Of a DNA stretch of 64,000 nt, positions 11,930 to 25,599 are shown in pieces. The translations under genes were made by a program, and so were the position numbers. The notes under the pieces were generated by a model. It searched no databases, was not told the DNA's origin, and saw nothing but the letters and a program-made list of their open reading frames with translations. The DNA lies in the NCBI GenBank assembly GCA_035582835.1, contig JAYKAV010002728.1:64453-128452 (forward strand), written 5' to 3'. The DNA is from Phoebastria nigripes (Eukaryota; Chordata; Aves; Procellariiformes; Diomedeidae). Numbering within the stretch: position 1 is the first letter of the stretch; every line of letters begins with the position of its first letter.

Positions 11930-14394
11930 TATTGGGGAGGGGGGAAGGAAGTAAGAGACAGAGTAACACAAAAACGCTGGTGCTGTGAAAAACAGAGTGA
12001 GGCATAAGAGGGAAGAGATGCAGCACCCTCAGTAACCAGCAAGAACAAAGCACAAATTAAGCCTTTGCACAGCAAACAGAAATTTATAAAAGGCGTCAGA
12101 CCAGGATGCTGCTTCTGTAGTTCTTTTTGAACAGCTCTGAAAATGAAGTGAATTAATAGTTTCCAAACCTAACAGGTAAGTTTGCAGCAAGCAGAAACAT
12201 GAGAATAAAGAGGGTGGTAAAGCAATATTAAAAAAGAAGATTACAGACTGGAAATTGGGCTCAGTGCAAAATCTTTTTTTCTGTCTTTTTTTTTTTTTAG
12301 TTACTGTAACTATAAGCAAGAAATGTGTGCCAGAGGAAATGAGAATTTAAGAAAATATAGACAGCTTGGCAGGGCCACAAAATGAAAGCTTTAAGGAAAG
12401 AAAATTTAGAGAACAGAAGGAAATATTAGTTGGAGAAATGATAGCAGCATAGAAACATCAACTTTTCAAAGATATAATTTTGCACCCAACTTTTAACATC
12501 AAAGTTCTTCAGTGCCTGAAAATGGTAAGTTTTGTCATATTGATCCCAGAGCGGGAAATTATGTGCACGCCTTTTTTTTTAACCTGTTGGGAGAAAAAAA
12601 ATGCATACACAAAGGCAAGGAAAGAGGAAACCAATTCCAGCAATTTAATAGTTAAGGTGTTGGAATAGTTACCAGACACTGTTTCTGTAGGAATGATGAA
12701 GCTGAGATTTAGAAGACGTTGAAAGAATTGTGATTCCGAATGGCCAAATACACATTAGTGCCCCCACCTTGACACAAATAAACCACAGCTGCCTGGACAG
12801 CATAATTCCCTTTTGGCTTGAAACTGTATATGTTATTTAGAAGGCTCTTTGAGAATAGAAGTAGCCCAGTGAGAGATTCATAGAGAAGCCAGGGATCTAA
12901 AGCTGACCCAGCAAATAACTGCTTCTCGCTGCCTGTGCAAGAAAACTGAGGCAGCTGGATCCTCAGCAAAGGTAGCTGGAAATACACAAAAATAAGCCCT
13001 GATCCTTTCCTCTAAGAAGATAACAAAGCAATAGCAGGTGCTCAGAGGCTGCTGTGAAAGGCCTGGTGTTGAATCCCTACTAGCATGAAGCTTGCGCTGC
13101 CATGTTGGCCTTTGTTTGGTTGTCAGCAAGGAGCGGTATCTGGCTCCTCCTCATTCTGTAATGTGTAATTTTTAGTCTCTCCAATACGTGAAGTCACTGA
13201 ACCTTCTGACCTGTTTACTCAGTGCTTCCAGAGGCCGTTCATTTCCAAACATTATCATGTTACAGGTACTTGGAGTCCCCAGTTCAACCATTTATAGTAG
13301 TTATTTATTACTCTGGTTTGGTCTGTGAATGCTGAAGCAGCAGTTTTTTCCTCACCAACTGTCCCACTGCAGAGCTGCACCCTCTGCCTTCGCCACCCGC
13401 AACACCCTAGTCCTTACGCAAGGGCTGCTTCGGCAATTCATTCAGCCAGATGGTGCTGGGTCCGCAACCCCTTAGCCTGCACGTACATCTGCACACAACA
13501 TGCTGGCCATAAATGCAGCACCCATGGAAGGCATCAGATGCATCACGTCGGAGGCAGAGACATCAAATTATCCACAAGGCCAAGGATGGAAAGGGCAGCC
13601 TGTCTGTGGTTGCCTTTCAAGAAACTTCACCCAAGGTTCTTACGGCGCGTACTCAGGAAAAAAAAGGGTAATGGGAAGAGCTTGGTGGCATGCAGATTGG
13701 GACTTTCGGATTGCTTTGTACTTGTTGCCGTGGCATGCCAGCTTCCAATCACTGAGCTGCAAGTGAAAGGCTGAGCACACATTTCTGTTTCAGGAAGATG
13801 GTGGAGTACAGCTTGTTTAGGCAGGGTCTGCCAGAACTAGCAGTCTACCCGTAGACTGTGGGACTCAGCCTAGGATGGAAAACTGGCCCGAGAAAACTGT
13901 AAATATTTGAGCAGCTAATCTGTGCTACATTATCAGTACCTGAGCTAGGTAATTAAAGCTAGCCTTGCACAGCTACAAAATCTTTGGTCATGCCTTTAGC
14001 TTGCAGTGTAGTCACACCTTGGGTGTCTGGGAACATCTGCTTCTGCACTCAAGCCTCCCTTTGTAATTATTTAATGTGCTAAATGCATTGTGTGGTGGGG
14101 TTCAGGGATATTTAGTTGGACATAAATATTCCTGTGGAAATGGTGGAGAGCACTCCTTGATGCAAATCGCTGCTGTTCATGCTTTGGGATATTAAGCTCT
14201 GAGGTGCTGCCCTGTGCTGGGACAGGCAGGCCATTGCTTCCCAGAAGGAAGCAACCACGAATGCACTGTACAGACAATTTGTCCCTTTCTTTTGCCCTTT
14301 AGCCTGCCAAGTGCTTTGGTAGCCTCACAACTGCAGACATCACGTGAGCAAATCTTTGGATGTTTGCTCCTATCAGTCCTGTTGGTTAAACATT

Positions 14395-14500
14395 TGGGAA
14401 AGCCGGCTATACCACGCAGCTCACTGCAATGCAGGAGGGATCCCAAAGTGTTTTACAATTGGTATTTAACTCATGATTCATCCCATCTAATTTAAGGTGG
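14395..14500 (-). repeat. Possible L3-like antisense fragment
   Basis: The text 'GGATCCCAAAGTGTTTTACA' followed by a TTAACTCATGATTCATCCC-like stretch resembles the antisense L3/MIR tail 'ggatctcaaagcgctttacaaa...ttaattaatcctc'. It is short and weak. Confidence 0.3.
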
Positions 14501-15859
14501 AATACTTAAATTGAAGCTTTGGCACTTCAGTTTAGTCCCTGTCATCCAGGAGTGGTCTAGCTCCTAGCGATCCCTTACCCACTACTGGGGTGCTGCTTCC
14601 CCAGCCTGAAACACCACCTCCATCCTGTCTGAAGATGCTGGGGACCTGGAGGTGTCCATCTTTGTCCCACTGGGAATTTCCTTGCTTGCAGCGGGGTGGA
14701 TGGAGGGGGGAGTGTTGTCTCATGGCGTGCCTGGGATATAGCGAAACCCCTCTGTTTGCTGGCCTTGACTGCATCACGTCCCTGTCAGGTGTGGTCAGAT
14801 GCACAATAGTGTGTGTTCCCCTGAAATGGCTGTTCTTACAGCTGGAAACACCCAGCTGGGACATCGGTTTGCTCAGCTGAGAGGGGCCGCTGTGGGAAGG
14901 CANGGGGATGAGCCTGGGCCGTGTAAACCCACTGGCCCACGCAGGAAGGTCAGGAAAATGAGTCAGGAAGAGAGGAACATGCTTCAGAGCATGTGTAGCT
15001 GTGGGACGAGCATACAGAAAGGCTCTGTGATTCATAGGACAAGGTGTGAACTGCTGGAAAAGGGACCTGGACCCCCTCCTCCTTCCTGAGCCCAGGTTGG
15101 AGCTTGTTCTGCAGCACAGAGGAGCCGAGGTGGGCTCATGCTGGTGATACTCATTACTCTTGACAAGGTCTACATTGTGCTATCAAGGGGAAGGATTTCT
15201 TGTTTTAGGATCCTGGGCAAAGTCTTAATGTTATGTGCTGTACCCAGCGCGTGTCCCGTGAAGATTTAAACTGTTCCCTGACGCAAGCCTAGAGCTTTGG
15301 GACAGGGTGTGCTGGAGTTGCCGTGGGTCTCTGAAGAGTTGGACTCGTCCTTGGGGCTTAGCGCAGCTGGATGTGTCAGCCTTTCTGCCTGTGAGAGGGG
15401 AAGGGATGGACAACTGAGGGAAGACACAGTGCTGTAGCCCACTTAAATCACAGGATTCATAAATTTAGTGTATTAAGGACCAATACAACCACCAGGCCCC
15501 CTTCTTGTCTCAGCAGAGCAAGTTTTACTGCACAACTGCAGTGGCAGCATACTCCAAGCATGCCTTGCTCAAGAGGAGAAGCGAGTCCTCTGTGCTCTTT
15601 TTCAAGGAGCTTGATGGATGCTTTGAAAATGCCAGTCCTGGTGGGGACACAAGGGATGCCCTGTGCTTTCTGACCCAACTGGTCTAGCGAAATGTCTAGA
15701 GTTTGGCATTGTGTCTGCAGATCTGCGGTGAGTGTACGTGTCTCAGGAGGGACGGTGGTGACTTCTCTCCATTCAGTGCTGCTGGTGGCAGTCCATTTTC
15801 ACCACTCCACTACTAGTCCAGTGATATGCTGGGCCATCTAAGTACTGCCTTTATTCTTC

Positions 15860-15955
15860 AGATGCAGTATGTAATTAATCTGTGGGACTCACTGCCACAT
15901 TACTGCGTCCAAGAGTGAGTAAACGAAGCTAGATGGTTCTGTGCAAGAACGTCAA
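15860..15955 (+). mobile_element. CR1-like LINE fragment
   Basis: The run 'CTGTGGGACTCACTGCCACA' followed by 'AGCTAGATGGTTCTGTGCA' is a decayed version of the CR1 3' segment 'tgtggaactccctgccacagg ... aaagctggat'. It is sense on the plus strand. Confidence 0.5.
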
Positions 15956-18900
15956 CTTTCAACATTAAATTAAAGAAGAGATGTGATATGAAGAATAAAA
16001 ATCAAACTCTTGCTATTGGCAACAAAGAAGCAGTTTTCCCCAGGACAGATTATTGCAGAAGATTTCTTGCATCTTCTGCAAAAAGAAATGTTGGCTGCTG
16101 CTGGAGAGACGATACCAGAATAAACAGACTGTGTGTAGGTATGACGTTTCAGGTCCATGAGTGAATGGGCCACAGCAGCAACAAATTGCTATCGTCCACT
16201 GCACTGCTAAGCATGTGTCACCAAACTCGGAGGTAATAAAGACCAGCCGGCCATGTGAAAAGCCACCCTTGCTTTTTTCCCTCCCCCATCTGCAGCAAAC
16301 AGCCTGGGCTACTTGCACGGGAGGGCAGCGTGTCCCCCTGCTCCCCTCCACGGCTGCCTGGCTGCCCTTGCTCCCCAGATCGCCTTCTACTGCGGGGCTG
16401 CCTTCACTACCCCGGCGGGGAGGGTTAAGCTCAGCTGAGTATAATCTTTAATGTGATATGCGTACAGGCTCTTCTTGTTACACTCAGGCTCAGTTAGCAG
16501 GTACAAGCAGCGAAGGTGAATATTAAGAGCTGCTTAGAAGATTGATTTTTCATTGAGATGAATCTGTTGTAATTAAGCCTAACAGAGATGTACGTGCTAA
16601 TGCTGTGTTATTTGTTGCCTGAATGCAATCCTTCTTTTTTTTCTTTAAAAGCATGTGAAGTTTCTTTACCTTTCTTTCTTTTTCTTTCAGTCTCATATTA
16701 TTTCTGCCTCTCCCTCTAGAATATACGTTGGTGTGCCTTTTCTTCTTTCAGTATCTGTTTTCTCTCAAGACCAATTTTTTTCTGTTGTGTTTAATTGTTT
16801 TTCTCCTGATTTATTGTTCCAAGCCCATGCTAGGCAGTCTGTTTATTTATAATTTGGATTATTTTAAAATGGATCCAGAGCTCTAGGTCAGTGTTTAAAA
16901 ATTAACTAATAAAATACACAAATGCGGCCCAATGGTCAACATAAGATTACACATCCTCTACGATTCACATGCTACTCCAAATAAACCACTGGGGAATACC
17001 AGCCCCAGGCATGGAAAATTCACTAATCTGGACTGAAAGGGGCTGGTATAGAAAATATATATAGGCACCCTTCACTGACAGAACTGGCCTACTCTTCTTC
17101 TGATAGAGCCAGCAGGTGTTAGTATGAGCCCTCGGGAGGAGCGACGGCGATGGTGGGGTATAGCAGAGAAATGCTGGCCTCTGCCCAGCCCCAGTGTCCA
17201 CCTCTCAAGAACTGATCCTCTCACTGCTAGGTGTTTTGAGAGAACACAGCTCAAAGGATGATAAGTATAACGTGCTCCACACAACACAGGTCAGGAGACC
17301 AGAGGGTCCCAAACTTCTGCTGCACCTTCTCCCTTCCACCATAGAGGCTGCTAGTTCCCATTGAAAAGGAAAACCAGTGGGAGGCAGCATGTGCTGTTCT
17401 GCACAGAGACACAAACCCACCCATCAGCTCCCCCCCAGTGTTTTGGCACTACCCCACGCGTGGTACCCTGACAGTTATATCCCTCTCTTCACACTCCATT
17501 GCAAAACTTCTCTAGTAAACAAATAAGTGGTATCAGCCACTGTGCATATTTGGAGAGGCAGCTCTGGCTTGTGGAGGAGGACGGGCAGGAGCAGCAGACC
17601 TCGGCAGGGAGTGTGGTGTATAAACATCCCTGCTGGCAGCAGGCTGAAGGGGCGGCTGTGCCGCAGCCCAGCTCAGCCACTTGTGGTATGGCAGGGCAAT
17701 GGGACCAAGCCAGCGCATCACCCGAAGCGAAGCCATCGGGGTGGTCAGCTGGCAGCCACAGATACCACCCCCACGCACCCCCCCAGCAAACGCGGTGTCC
17801 CGCGGCTGGTGCCATCAATGCTATGAGGTCGATTGTCCCTGCATAAAGCGTGCGCGCAGGCTAGGGGGTGGCTTGAGGCAGCGGGGAGGAGGCGGTACCC
17901 TTCCTCATGCTCAGAGATGCCTCCCTGGCCCGGCCAAAGAGAAAAGCACGCAGACCGCAGGCTTTGACATGCTGGCTTGACAACTGGGCACATTTAGTTG
18001 GTTTGCGTGAATGCATGAAGCAGTGGCACGGGGTGGCCAGTGCAGCGTGTCCCGCTCACCTCCCTGCAGAGGTGGGGACACNTCCAGCAAAGGTAAGAAA
18101 ACTTCTGGAGCTGCAGGAACTAAATCCACCTGCTCCGTCAGTCACAGCCCGGGCTGGCTGCTGCCCTTACGACATACGGGTCTTTCGTACTGGTGCACAG
18201 TGGGAGCAAAATTTCCACCCCGGGGGCTGGCTGTACGGTGTCCCCAGGCGGAGAGAGGTGCGGCCGGTGTGCGGAGATGCTGATGCTGGACTCGGGAACC
18301 AGCGCCACTCCCACTGCCAGCAGAAGGGTGTTGTAGCAGTTGCCCCAATGAAAACAAGACCAGGCTTTTTAGTGTGGTGTTAACAGCTATGTTAAAATCC
18401 TCACACTTTCCAACAAAAGAAAGGCCCTCAGAGAAACCCAAACAAACACTCACACAAGCAACACTGGAAGTTGGCTTGAGTTACAAACACAGGAAATTAA
18501 ATACAAAACCATGTTACAATAGCACTGAGGATCTGACTTAAAACAAGCCAGACAAGAGCATGCACTGTTCAGATTGCCGTATTTTTCCCTACCCCCTCTT
18601 CCAGGGGGATTGTCTCTGTAAATACACACATGCATGTAAGTAGTGTATGTTTGTATACACACATACCTGCATGCACAATTTCTACCACATTAAATAAACC
18701 AGTAGAATTAAAACAATACAGTAGCCTTTCTCTGAACTGAGCTTACCCAGTACACATGTACATGAAGGTGCTTTACTCAGGACTGCAAATATCATATGTT
18801 ATGGGGGAAAAAGTTTGTTTGGCGTTTTTTTTTTTCTTTCCTAAACTGAGATCCTTACGAAGATTCAGTCTACAGCACAATTCCACAACAAACGAAGGTG

Positions 18901-19589
18901 CAACTGAGAGCAGTGCAAAGGTGAGAGCAAGGACAAGAAGGGATGAGTTCCTTAAATAGGTTTTATTGCAGAAGAAAACACAGTATTTAATCTGCAGCTT
19001 CAATTGCATTAGCAGAAGACACCTTTACTCCAACAGACATGCACACTGAGGGTTATGCCAGTACAGCAGCATTGCCTGGAAAAAAACCCCTCTCCTGATG
19101 GACAAAGCTTTATTGGGCTTCACAACTGGTCTCCTTCTGTGCCCTTTCATATCACAGCCAGCATGCTGCCTTCAGGTGATATCACATGCCCTCTGCAGAA
19201 GCCTCTTCCCACCTCCAGTCGCAGCCCCAGGCTGCTGGAGGTCAGTGGAAAGGGGAGGGTGGCCTCAGGTTAACATGTCTTGACTTGTCCCTTTCTTTAA
19301 GCAAAGCCCTTTCCCTTTGCTGCAAATCCCTATCTCNTGGCCTCAGTCCTAGGGTGCACGCTTGTTTTTCTCCTTTTATCTTCAAAACACTCGCAAATGT
19401 ATTTCAAATGAGAACTCTATTATGTTTTCCTTTCCTTTATTACACGTTGCTACAGTTTGTCAATACTGGCTACCGGTGTTATTTGAGGCCACACTTAAAA
19501 AAAAAAAGGTCCTTCCCGAGCTCTGAACATTTATCTGAAGTTCTGCATAAGGTCACATGTCTCCTCCAGCAGAAGGTCTTGCAAAGTTA

Positions 19590-19960
19590 AACAAAGTCCC
19601 CTCGCTTGCTCTGTCTGAGTAAATACAGACCATATTGGAGTAAATAAACAGCCAGGCAGTGTCTCAGACAATGGGCCTTGGCGATGAATTAATAAACTCT
19701 GCCTCTTGCATTAGCAGAGTGTGACTGGAACTGGCAGGAGGCCCTGGCGGGACCCCAGAAACGATTATTACTAGACAGAGCCAAAGGAGACTTGGCACGG
19801 CGCGGAGCCCACAGCTGGAGATTAGGTAACAGAGTCAAAGCGCTCGCGGAGCTGCCAGGGCGTTGGTTACCCTGCCTGAGGAGAGGGTCAGGACTCTGTT
19901 TTTGTAGCTCATATTCACGTAGGGTGCCTATCTCCAAAACTCATGCTGCTCCGGTTTGTA
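19590..19960. promoter_or_regulatory. Candidate non-coding regulatory element
   Basis: This block has homeodomain-like cores (ATTAATAAA, TTGCATTAG) and ordered, non-repetitive complexity without a sustained open frame, which is the look of conserved non-coding DNA. Conservation was not tested, so this is only a hypothesis. Confidence 0.2.
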
Positions 19961-22824
19961 ATCCACGGATTTATTCTGCAGGATCAAATTGCCATCCCAA
20001 ACCGAGGTAGTCCACCAAAATGCCTGTCTGGTGAAACTACAGAGGATGAGCCTGCACCATCCCTGTCCTCTCCACCACCCAGAGACTCTGGTGTCCTTGG
20101 GTGAAACAGGGCTTGGTGGTACTGCAAAGGGGACAGCCAGGCCATGCAGCTGGGCAGTGCTATTTTGGGTGAGGGAGCAAGATTGCTTCTGTAAAGAAAA
20201 GCCTTATCTGGGCTTGTCTTCTGAGCTGGGTGTTGAATCCAGAGGCAGGAGGTCTGCTGAGGAAGGAAAGCCTTTCTAATGACTTGCACTGGGGGTGGGC
20301 TGACACCTGTGGGGAGCCACTGCTAAGCCAGCCTCTTCCTGAGCTGGGTGGAAGTTGTCACTCAGAAGCATTAATGAAGGAGGTGTAAATAGGAAGGGAC
20401 TGTGGACGGCTGGTAAAAGTCATCCCCCCAGTTCCCACATCCAAAGAAATGGTGTCTGCGTTGCTTCGTGGACTGTGGTGCAGCAGCCCCTGAGCTCTCT
20501 CCCAAACCAGAAGAACCATCACCTTGGAGCCTGGAAGCGCAGCAGCCACGCTCGATGAGCGCTGCAGCAACTTCAAGTAGCAGGTTTATCAGCTGGGCTA
20601 CCTCCAGGGTGGATACCCTGCTGACACAGCTGTCCTGCTTCCAAGAGCTGAGCTACTTTCTTCACCCAGTGTTGTACTGGTTTATTTAGACCTATTTCTT
20701 GGATCTCTGACATGGGTCTGCACATTGCCATGCACAGACACGCCTGTGTTTGCAACTCACATCCCCACAATAAGCTATAAACATGTTAGCAACGTCAGGT
20801 GGGCTTGGCATTTGTGTGCTAGAGTATAGGTGGAGGGGGAAGTGATACCTACTCCTGCTGTGAAGCATTTTGAGAAGTATGAATGAAAAATTCAAGCTTT
20901 TTCAGTGTCTGCTGAAGAAGGGAGGCTGTATGCTAAACCACTCTCTTCTCATTCATAGATGGTGAGAATACTGTGGTCTGAACTCCGTCCCTGAGGGCCC
21001 CCACACCATTTTGATGGCCCTAACGGCAGGAACATCTCTGTTTGGAGCCCATGTCTTTTACATCTCAATGACTGCAACCCTGGAAATGAAAAAGAGGAAG
21101 AAATCAGTCTTTCTTAGTGCCATTACCATGAACAGAACTACCTGGATTGCTTTGAAAACACACTTTACCAAGTATACCATGGTCAGTAAAGTTACCAAAA
21201 TGAAGGGAATAAAGTCTTTTATTTCACATATATGCTATAGTAAATGGCATTTCTTGTCCTCATTTACTGCTGAATCCCCAACCTGTCCTGGACTGAATGC
21301 CCCCAAAGAAAAACAATAATAGTTTCTAGCTCTGAATACTGCCTTTTGTCATCAGGTTTGAAAGCCCTTGACAAAGGAGAGGAATCTCATTTTCTGTGTT
21401 TTTCCACAGGGAGAAAGGGGGTCACACAGGCATAGCCGCAGCCCCGCTCTGCTCAGTGCCAGCCTGCTGCCACGCCGCCTCCTCAGGACACCGCTGTGTC
21501 CTCGCCAGCCAGCCCCGCTCTGCAGGGGCCGAAATGCCGAATGCAACTTGTGTGGATTTATCCGAAGAACATTTGTTATCTATGCATGAGACTGCAAACG
21601 CGCCTGGTGTGAGTAGCTGATGGTTGGGTCAAACNGAGGAGTCTTCCAGTCAATGCTGACCAGGGCTGAGGTAAAACTGACTCCACAGCCCTTTGCTCAC
21701 TCCCCAAGCTCCTTCTTCCTCAGCAAGCAAGTGGGTTTTTTCTTTCATAACAAAATTTGAAGCGAAGTATTGCTTTCCATTAGCCGAGGTGCAGATTTTG
21801 TTCTTCTCCTTAAATCACCTTCAGCTTGATGAGCGTGGGCACTCCTTGCTGGTGCCTCTAAACATTGCCTGGAGAGAAAACCTCTGCGGAAAGTGAAATT
21901 CAGAGGAGCTAATAAAACATTTTCTGAAGGGTTTGAATCTCTCATTCCAAAGAAAACAAAGAGGTCGGCTGACCTTTCAACCTGACCCTTTTCTTTTTTT
22001 TCTAAGGCATTAAGAAAAACATTCTGCAAACAATGAGCGCTCGTGGTAATTGTCCCTCCCCTGTGCCCCAGTTCTTGCCAAAAGCAACATTTCAATGGCT
22101 ATGGGGGGTGGAGGTTGAAAGCAAATGAGTGAGCAAGCAAATGCTGGCTTTCACACATCAGTGGCTGGCTACGCCCTGACCACATTCAAGGAGGTTCAAG
22201 GTGAGGGAGTCAAGCTCTCAGGCTGTTCCTCACCGAGTTTTACAGTTGCAGGTATCTGAAATATTGCGGTCCAAGTATGGAAATCAGTGTCGGCAGCATT
22301 CAGAAGGCCCAGTCAAAGGGTAAGAAAAAGGGTCACACAGCGGTAAAGTGCAGTATAATTTAGATCAACATCTCTTCAATCGACTGTTGAATTCCACCTT
22401 CATGTCACGTGCCACATCCACTCATCCCGCAGCCTGTCGCGGTCCTTCTCCTAGTGTCAGGGAGAGGCCTGGTGTGAAAACAATTTCATGTCAGAAAAAA
22501 AAAGTGCTGTTTTTATATGAGAAAAACCTTCTTGTACCGTTTATCTCCCATTGTTTGCCAGCACTAGGACCTGCAGTGAATCCTGCTGTGACATGTTTCC
22601 AGCTGCAAAAGGAATCAAAAGATTTAGGGTTGAGTTCCCTCCTGATTCTGGAACACGTTCCACTGTGCAATCTTTTGTAATATCTCTCTGCAATAAAAGC
22701 ACTAATGCTCTCCAAGAGGCCTCCCCCTTTCACTTTCCTCATAAGAGGTGATGACAAGCTCCCAGCCCAATTGTCTACACACATCCTTAACTGCAGGGAG
22801 CCAGCGATTTAGCTACCTTTCCTG

Positions 22825-23150
22825 GTTCTGACACTAACCTGTACACTGGTCCTGGGCAAATCGCTTAAGCTTTACCTGACCCGGACAAAATTTTCATAGA
22901 AATCACTTCTTGCTAATATTGGAGCAGCAGCGTTAGCACTGGGGACTTTTAGCTGTCTTCAGGACTCTGCTGCCAGAAAAGGAGACCTGCCTATGCCAGG
23001 GCTCATCTTGCTAACTCTGGGGCATCTGAATCAGTTTTGTAAAAGCACGCTGGTACTGTCAAGGTCCTGCCTTTGAACGTGTTTCTCCAGCTGTAAAATG
23101 TGGATAGAAACACCGAGCCAGCTCTGTAAAGGTCTGCTGAGATTTAAGCT
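22825..23150 (+). repeat. MIR/L3-like element in two pieces
   Basis: The first piece (about 22,828-22,880) reads 'GGTTCTGACACTAACCTG' and 'CTGGGCAAATCGCTTAAGC'. The second (about 23,077-23,145) reads 'GTTTCTCCAGCTGTAAAATG' and 'TGGATAGAAACACC'. In MIR/L3 these two parts are nearly adjacent ('gacctgggcaaatcacttaacctct...tttctccatctgtaaaatggggata'). About 200 bp of unrelated sequence separates them, suggesting an insertion into an old copy. Confidence 0.5.
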
Positions 23151-23154
23151 ATGT

Positions 23155-25440
23155 TGGCATCCTCCTCCTCAGTGTCAGTAGAGCTGGCAGACACAAGGAG
23201 AACGCAGGACGGTTTCTACTTTTCTTTGAATCATACTGTAAAACTCCGCAACCCTGAGAACAGACCTCGTAATTCCCAACAAGCACACAAGTGGGTTTAG
23301 GTGCTTGTGTGGGAGGGAAAGAAGAGGTTCGGGGGAGGGGGTTAAGTAAACAGTGCATCCAGAATCTTTTTGTTACCCTCCAGATTTACTTCTCGTCTTC
23401 AGTAGGAGTTTGTACAGCAAAGTACAATTTTGTGGCTCTTCTTCAAGACCATTAACTCAATATAAAAATATCAGCACTGTTTTTATTATCTGAAAAAAAG
23501 AGCTCAGAGCTGAGTTTTTGCGAGCAGTGCTCGGTTCATTAAACAATGACTCAGAGTAGGTTTGTGGTGGAGGATTCAGCTGTTCCTTAGCGGTAGGATC
23601 AAGATGTCCTGTTTTCATGATAATCTACCTTTCATCTCTCTCACGTTGCAAAATTCGTTTTTACCTTGATCCCACACAAACCTCTTAGTTTCTTGCTTTT
23701 GTTATTGTAAATTATTTACTTTAGAAATGCTGAATCATGACACTGAGGTTAGAGAAAATTGCACTTGTATTCAAAGTAAGAATTATTCCCACATCTTCTG
23801 AAGATTCCTGGACTATTATTTTTGCGTGTCCTTAAGTTTTACGGTTTAAAAAAGTTCAAGTGGCACTTGGTTTGGCCCTCCTCAGAGAGGTCTGAACCTG
23901 GACATTATACCTCAGAGATACTTAATTCTAGCAAACGATGCCTGCTAACGCTACATGGGAGGAACTGTGCCTAGACAAGGGAGAGCTGCCTGGGCAGTCA
24001 CGGTGCTGGCTTCCCTCAGACTGCCCCAGAGCATGTCCTCCTGCACCGCTGCTGGCTGGCCTCCTCGAAGTCTGGGTGGCAGAGCACTGGTGGGTCCCGG
24101 GCTGCAGCTGCATGGGCTCACGTTGTCTGTGAACGGCATGGTGTGCACAGAAGCAGGCTGCAATTCAGAGAAGCGCTCCAGAGTTTGTGTGAACACGTGA
24201 AGCTTATGTTAACACCTTGGACTTGCTAAAAATGGGCTAGAAATCTTCTGAAAAAAGATATTTGTAATTCCCAGTTCTTACTTGACCAGAAACACAAGGA
24301 AAAGGAGCCAGAGCCCCAGCCCCAGGCATGCACCGCAGCCTGCCGAGCAGCGTGGAAACACAAGGACATCACTGCCTGGGCCCACAGCTTGGTTATTACC
24401 CAGCTGCAACCCCAGCCCACCAGCACAAGGGCTACCTCTCGCCCGCGCTCCTCACCATAAGCTACATGTCAGTGGCTGAATCACATCTGCTGTAAGCGAA
24501 GACACGCACTGGTTACCCATCATCTAGCGACAGGCAGCTACCAAGGCTCTCTCCATATGCAGTCACAAATTAAACTAACTTGTTTGTGTGTCAGATGGCT
24601 AAAGTGAATGCGAAAGCTGAGATAGGGCGACCCACAAGGTGGTGTGTGCAGTACAGCAGTGAGTGGCTACTGGCAGTGGCCACAGGTCTGAGCCCAGTAT
24701 CCCTTTTTTTTCTATTTTTTATAGGTTTTTATTAATGCAAAGATGAGATGCAGCAGGGCGGCTATAAGACAGTGTGCATCTGAAAAAGCCATAATTTACA
24801 CTTTGCTGTGTTGTATCTGCTTACAGGTGCCTGTTTTACCACCCTGCACACTGCCTACGGGATTACTGCAACACCAGCGCTACTTCGAGTGTACACTGGA
24901 TCGGGATACAACCAGCGGGTTGGTGCTGGCAGACGAATCGCTGCTCTGACCAGCGGCTGGCCTCAGGCCATCACACACAGCTCCTGCGCCCTCTTCTCTG
25001 AGCCAGTCAATAGCCCACCACGTCTAACAGCGGCGGCCACTTGCCTGCTGAATCTCTGCTCCACTGTGCAACGCCTGACACGCAGAGAGGCAGATAGGGG
25101 CCACCTCGTTAGTCATTAAATGAGTAAACAAACCATTTCTTCAGCATTATCCAGGATCACTCAGCCCGAGCCGGGACGCCAGCCTGGCAGAAAAGGGGCT
25201 CTTGGTCTGGCCCCCTCCACAGCAGCTGGCGAGGGGCTTGTCCCTCGAAGAAGAAGGGGTCTGCCACCATCTACAAAGCATGTGGGAGAGCCTGTGCCAA
25301 TGGCTTTTTCCAGAGGCCAGCTCAACCTGCATCAGTTAATCCATGTTTTCTGTGCATTAGACCCCAAGTTCTTTAGTATTACCACTGACAGTTGAATTTT
25401 CCATTTTAATGGCTCTCATCTTCTGGAGATGTCAGCAGTG
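23155..25440. other. Intergenic, no gene recognised
   Basis: There are no supported exons. A moderately GC-rich stretch at 23,940-25,350 gives overlapping frames under 105 codons on both strands, without recognisable domains. Confidence 0.55.
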
Positions 25441-25444
25441 CTCT

Positions 25445-25592
25445 GTAATTGTGGATTATTTAAGCCTCAGCACATCTTTCAGGCAGGTTTTATAGCCCCC
25501 ATTTACAGAAGGGCTGGGTGAGGCCAGGCAGCCGTCAGAGGGTATGTGCCAAGCTGCATCACGGCCAGGGATAAAGCCCCATTTTCCTCTCT
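25445..25592 (-). repeat. MIR/L3-like fragment, antisense
   Basis: The plus strand shows 'GGCAGGTTTTATAGCCCCCA', 'TTTACAGAAGGGCTGGGTGA', 'GCCAAGCTGCATCACGGCCA' and 'GGGATAAAGCCCC' in order. This parallels the antisense MIR/L3 text 'tattatccccattttacagatgaggaaactgaggc ... cccaaggtcacacagc ... agggatagaaccc'. Confidence 0.6.
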
Positions 25593-25599
25593 TTGTTTC

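Larger units (their letters stand above)
11720..22815. other. Intergenic, no gene recognised
   Basis: About 11 kb without a supported exon. It includes a G-rich then CT-repeat patch at 11,880-11,930, old repeat scraps near 14,400 and 15,860, a GC-rich patch at 17,640-18,330 where several frames up to 158 codons overlap on both strands, and an unusually constrained-looking block at about 19,590-19,960. None of the frames resembles a known protein. Confidence 0.5.
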
